64,000 bases of DNA from Hofstenia miamia (Eukaryota; Xenacoelomorpha; Acoela), in assembly GCA_004352715.1 (NCBI GenBank), contig SCFE01000109.1, forward strand, positions 857,800 through 921,799, given 5' to 3'. The first letter of the stretch is position 1, and each line of letters opens with the position of its first letter. Of the stretch, positions 59,739 through 64,000 are shown one piece after another. Both the position numbers and the translations under genes were made by a program. The notes under the pieces were generated by a model. It was given only the letters and a program-made list of their open reading frames with translations, ran no database searches and was not told where the DNA came from.

Positions 59739-60045
59739 ATGCTTAATCTGCTAAACTGTGAAGCAATTCACAACTTAAAAGGTGACATGGAATTGATCCT
59801 AATGAGATTTTCTGGTGCAGTCTTTGCAACAGTTTCAAGGCTTACACATGCTAGTACAAGACACCTATGGTGCACTGAGTGTGAGCATATGTTTTCAGAG
59901 CAGAAAACTCTTAATTGTCACATCAGGGATGACCATGCTCAGATCACTAATAGGGAAGTGGATGCTAATTGTTGGAAGTGTATAGCAGATGGCTGTTAAA
60001 AGTCATATAAGAATAAAGGTTAGTATTTACGGCACATTAAGACCT
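59739..60045 (+). pseudogene. C2H2 zinc-finger protein fragment
   Basis: One complete finger is visible, CTECEHMFSEQKTLNCHIRDDH. A second, CWKCIADGC...YLRHIKTCH, contains two stops. The Cys/His spacing is convincing, but the parent gene is not recognised. It may belong to a transposon or be a processed host gene copy. Confidence 0.45.
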
Positions 60046-60049
60046 GTCA

Positions 60050-60850
60050 CTAAAACCTCTCAGAGCATGCAATGACATGCAATGTAGGAAGCCTCAAGGA
60101 TTCTGCTGTCAATCGAGGGTGTTGATAGAACCAAATCTGTATCCTACCCTTTTGACTTTGTTGTAATATTCTTACCAGGGCTTCTGGAACAGATCTGCTT
60201 GGTACCATACAATCTTTAGCATTTTGTGAGGAGCTAGCAATGAGAGCCCCTAACCTGTCAAAAAAGGTGGGCAGATCCACTAACATTGTTTGTTGATGGA
60301 TCCTATGTTGACCTAAGCTCAAATTAAACCAAAAAACAATCCTTAAACAACTGAGAAAATGTGTCTACTTTGCCCATAAAGTTTGTAAATGCATTCTCAC
60401 ATTGGAAACAGTGGGCTGTGGATGTGCTGGTAGCATAAAGCTGTACAGCTACCTTATAGGATTTCTGACTAAGCTCAACCAATTCTTTTGTGACAGGCAC
60501 TTGAATAGGGTGCTTGCCTGGCACAACAGAGGAGGAGGCTGTTACCATCATCTTATCAAAATGGCTTTGTTAATGACATCATGAATATGAGCAGACAACT
60601 TATCATGAAATTTCTGGAAGACAGTTTTTAAATCATTCTTAGTAATGGCTTCATTTAGCTTTTCAAACAACTTAGTTTTTGACTTTTTTGGAGCTGCATT
60701 CAATTATTGCCTAATAGTTTACCTTCATGGGAATAGTGTTCTCAACCCAAAACTCACTTCATTAGTCCAACTGTGGTTATCTGGAATACTTGATTCTTGG
60801 CAAGACATGTTTCACTTGTCTTCACAATAGTAATTGCATCTTGTTGACTA
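60050..60850 (-). pseudogene. unidentified decayed coding sequence
   Basis: Successive minus-strand frames read like protein: KLFEKLNEAITKNDLKTVF, VPVTKELVELSQKSYKVAV and LVRILQQSQKGRIQIWFYQ. The last resembles the Sm fold of SmE (RYLQNRSRIQVWLYE) over a dozen residues. That is too short to name it. Confidence 0.3.
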
Positions 60851-60859
60851 TGAATCACT

Positions 60860-63800
60860 TGCAGTAGACTTAAGATCTGGTCTAAATTATGTAAACTCAG
60901 GATCATGGCAGGGTAACCATGTAATATCTCCTGGTTGCAGGAGATCTGTAATTTGACCTTAATCTAGATGCTCCTAGGAACCTACTGACTTGTAAAAGAT
61001 ATTAATTATGACCACTAATAAACAATAATATATATTTAAAGCACTAGCACTGATGTTATTTAGTTTGAATTTAGCACAAACTACATAGACTACTCTCCCC
61101 TGTCTCCACTTGACTTTTGTCTTCACCTCTGGTCAGTGTCCATCAGCTCTCAATTTAAAAGCTACTGTAAAAAACATAGTAAACAATCAATAGTGTTACA
61201 TTTTTCTCAAAACTTAATTTCTAGCTCACCTTGAAATTTAGGTTATTCTCTCCTTAGCTCCTATATAATATGTCAAATACAAGGCCCTATACCTTGTTAG
61301 CTTGGTTTGCCCCAGTGCTCTTCACTATATTATAAATTGCTATGTTTGCTCAAAAGCTAGTTTCTAATTCACTGTATCAATAGTCCACAATCACAACATC
61401 CTCCAAGGCACTTAGGCATTCATTATTTCACATATGTTGTACATAAATATTTATAACAAAAAAACCTAACAGATTAATGTACACCAAATCTAAACAATTA
61501 GCAAATATAAAAAAATAGAACACAGCTCTTCAGAGCGAACTTTTATTTAAAAGCCTTTGCACCAGTAATAAATTATTAGTGGAAATTTGATCAAATAGCA
61601 ATTCACTAGATTGATGTTCAATATAATACATCAGTATGGAATATTTGGAATTCTAATTGGAATTGAGCACTACGTTTTTAATTGTTCTTTGCCTATATAC
61701 AAAATCACAAACATTACCCTGCATTTCAAACTCTTAAATTTTCCTGTGCTTTTACAAAATTAGTTGAATGATCAAACTACTACTATTGCATTTACAATTT
61801 GAGAAAATTTTATATCACAAACTATAATATCCCCAAAAGTAATGGACTTAAAATCACAACAGTAAACATTAGCAATTAGTGAAGCCCTCCAACTTGTGGA
61901 TCCTTATTAAAAATAGATTTCATAAGCTTTCTCATATTTTTTCTGCAAATCATAGCAATATTCCACTGTTTGCTATAAAAATTTTAGATTTTGGAAAACC
62001 TTGCAATTCGGTGTGTTAGCTGGTGCCTTTGTATTTCATTAATATAATTATTACATATGCTTTTAGTTCAATTGATAACAATAATTCAAAACATCCACTT
62101 CCCTACTAAAAATTCTGAAAATAATGCATAGTTTTTTACTAATATTGCTTATATAATAATAACTGTAAATTTTGGGCAATTTCTCTGCTGAAAATAAAGA
62201 TGACAGCTTTTTGTTATAACATTGCTGTATTGAATTGGACTATTGTGGAGCATTAAGATCGAAATTTCAAAAGGCTATGTTGGACACAGAGTGATACCTC
62301 ACAAAACTCAATAGGCAAGCAGCCTCACTTTCTTTGACACCCGATTTATTCTGGCCAGAAGAACTCAAGATATCAACCTAAATGCATTTTGCTTGTTGAG
62401 TTTTTCTACTTGAAGAAAAATTTGCAATTGTCACCTGTCCAGTTTTCTTAACTGTTTACTTTTTTTTGATAAATTTCTAGAAGGCAGCTTTGCAGATTTT
62501 TAAATAAAGTATAATATAATAATAAACGTTTCGTATTTCCATTTAACATCAAATGTGCATATCACAAAGGAAGTTTTAGTTAAATAATTAATCATTCAAA
62601 ATTTCAATTTAGAAAATGTGAGCAAATACACAAAAAACTTCTTGGGCCAAAATATTTGTGAAATAAAAATATATTTTTACACAGAGGCGGATAAAGAAAA
62701 AATTTTTAGAGGGGGCAAAATGTTGAATAAATTGCTAAGTACATAATTGGGTTCTAGGGAGGGCACAAACTATTGAATTTTCAATTTTTCAAATTCAACA
62801 CTATGCACGGACTTTACCAACATCTACTAATTCCAAAGAATGGAAACATAAAATTTGTGCAGTTTTTCAAGACTCAGAACAAATTTTTCAATTTTCAAAT
62901 TACGCTCAAATATTAGGATGTTGTGTTTTTAGTAGATTTTTGAATTAAGCACTACAAAATAGACAGATTTTTAATGCATTTTAATGGCATAAGATTAAGT
63001 AAATTTCCAAATTGTCACCTCATGGCAATGAATGTATGATTAGTTTCAAGAAAATCACCCAATTATAAAATGTAAAGCTCTTGCTAAAATCAATAAATTC
63101 TAAAATTAAAAAAAATGCACTGAGTTTTGATGTCACACAAAATGCTTTTAGATTTTTAGAGTAGGTGCATGGTGTTGAGGTTGAATACAAAAAATTTTAT
63201 CAATCCTATTGGGTATAGTCAAATGAGGTAAGTAAGAACAGTGAGGTGAATACAAAAGGTAAACAAGGACAAAATTTTATTTAGTTATTACTCATACTGT
63301 GCTTAATAATTTTCATTGTTCAGTTGCCTATAAATTAATCACAATGGGTTTATGTGCCACAGGGTAAAGCCATAGCTGTGCTCATCTAATTTCATTAGTA
63401 TTTTTTAAAAGTACAATTATTTAAAATTTTGTGCTAAAACTATAATGCCCCATAGAAAAGAAAGGAATCTTAACTAAAAAGGTTAATACATTTCCAAAAG
63501 TAGATAAATACAGGTCCATAAATTAAATTTTAAAAAAAATTTATAATATTTAATATAAAAAATATATGAGTTTGTGAATTACAAAACACAGAATATTTCT
63601 TTTCGTGGGGTGATTAGGAAGATCACTAGGAAAACAGCTAAGCAGAAAGATACAAATGAATGAATCTTAAAAAGTTATTAAAGAGAATATAATCAATTGT
63701 TGTGGTGATGCAATTGAAGAACAGAATTTATTCTTAGTAGAAAATTCTGATACTGTTGAAATGCAAAACTGAAAATTTGATTTGTGTTAATTTGGAAAGA

Positions 63801-63998
63801 ATTGAAAATATTGACAATGATAGTAAATATCAAGCTTCATATCAGTTTGCATTAGATTGCTATATGACTTTGTAATCGCATATAGCTGTCATCACAGATT
63901 TATTATACAACTTTGCATTTTAAAGCACATTCACTGGATCATTTTACTCAATAGAGAGTGTGAAAAGGAACACACACATATATATATATATATATATA
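60860..63998. other. no gene recognised; one possible transposon terminus; ends in (TA)n
   Basis: CAGAGGCGGATAAAG at 62682, followed by AGAGGGGGCAAA, resembles terminal sequences of some cut-and-paste elements. No partner was found. Otherwise AT-rich without coding signal. The window ends in (TA)n and two Ns. Confidence 0.5.
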
Positions 63999-64000
63999 NN

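Overview
This is a scaffold piece from an invertebrate animal nuclear genome. It is AT-rich and gene-poor, and it consists almost entirely of transposable elements in various stages of decay. The mix of Ty3/mdg1-like LTR elements with an arginine-tRNA-type primer site, a THAP-domain P element, a CR1/L2-like LINE, Tc1/mariner copies and a Penelope-like element points to a metazoan, but I cannot name a taxon. No host gene is convincingly present. Old copies are almost free of CpG while young insertions keep it, which suggests germline CpG methylation.

The dominant family is a Ty3-type LTR retrotransposon. Two related LTR types recur. LTR-A is about 1.04-1.14 kb, starts TGTAGCATAATCC and ends near GATTCTACA. 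LTR-B is about 1.25-1.31 kb, starts TGTRRCATRATC and ends GATTCTACA. Both carry a CAGGTAC box followed by a TATAAATA-like box, and both make 4-bp target duplications. The best copy (8618-15172) has a 5' LTR-B, a primer-binding site, an open 537-codon gag, a textbook -1 frameshift heptamer directly before the gag stop, and an open protease-RT-RNase H pol. Pol breaks off inside RNase H and runs into a third-ORF fragment followed by an LTR-A, so the element looks chimeric.

Layout. 1-3.6 kb: third-ORF fragment with LTR-B, and a decayed gag. 4.9-6.0 kb: solo LTR-A. 6.0-8.6 kb: empty AT-rich DNA. 8.6-15.2 kb: best LTR element, with a nested solo LTR-A. 15.2-28.7 kb: P-element copies in both orientations, nested LTRs, large gaps, and a 1.1-kb inverted duplication. 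29-29.7 kb: inverted repeat and GCGCCATTATAAT motif cluster. 32.2-35.3 kb: LINE. 36.5-40.2 kb: Tc1, palindrome, and Penelope fragments around an LTR-A. 41.7-49.5 kb: one minus-strand LTR element split by three later LTR insertions. 49.5-52.9 kb: stacked LTRs. 52.9-56.1 kb: two decayed pols and a Tc1 tail. 57.5-60.8 kb: minus-strand pol remnant with a solo LTR-A, plus decayed zinc-finger and unidentified coding remnants. 60.9-64 kb: no gene.

The most informative result concerns the P elements. The 8-bp target duplication of one insertion is shared between the 5' end of the minus-strand copy (19313-19320) and the 3' end of the plus-strand copy (28667-28674). Together with the inverted duplication bounded by gaps, this says that the segment between about 15.8 and 25.7 kb is inverted or misjoined. 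Single-N joins flanked by identical direct duplications recur elsewhere, so local order should be read with caution.
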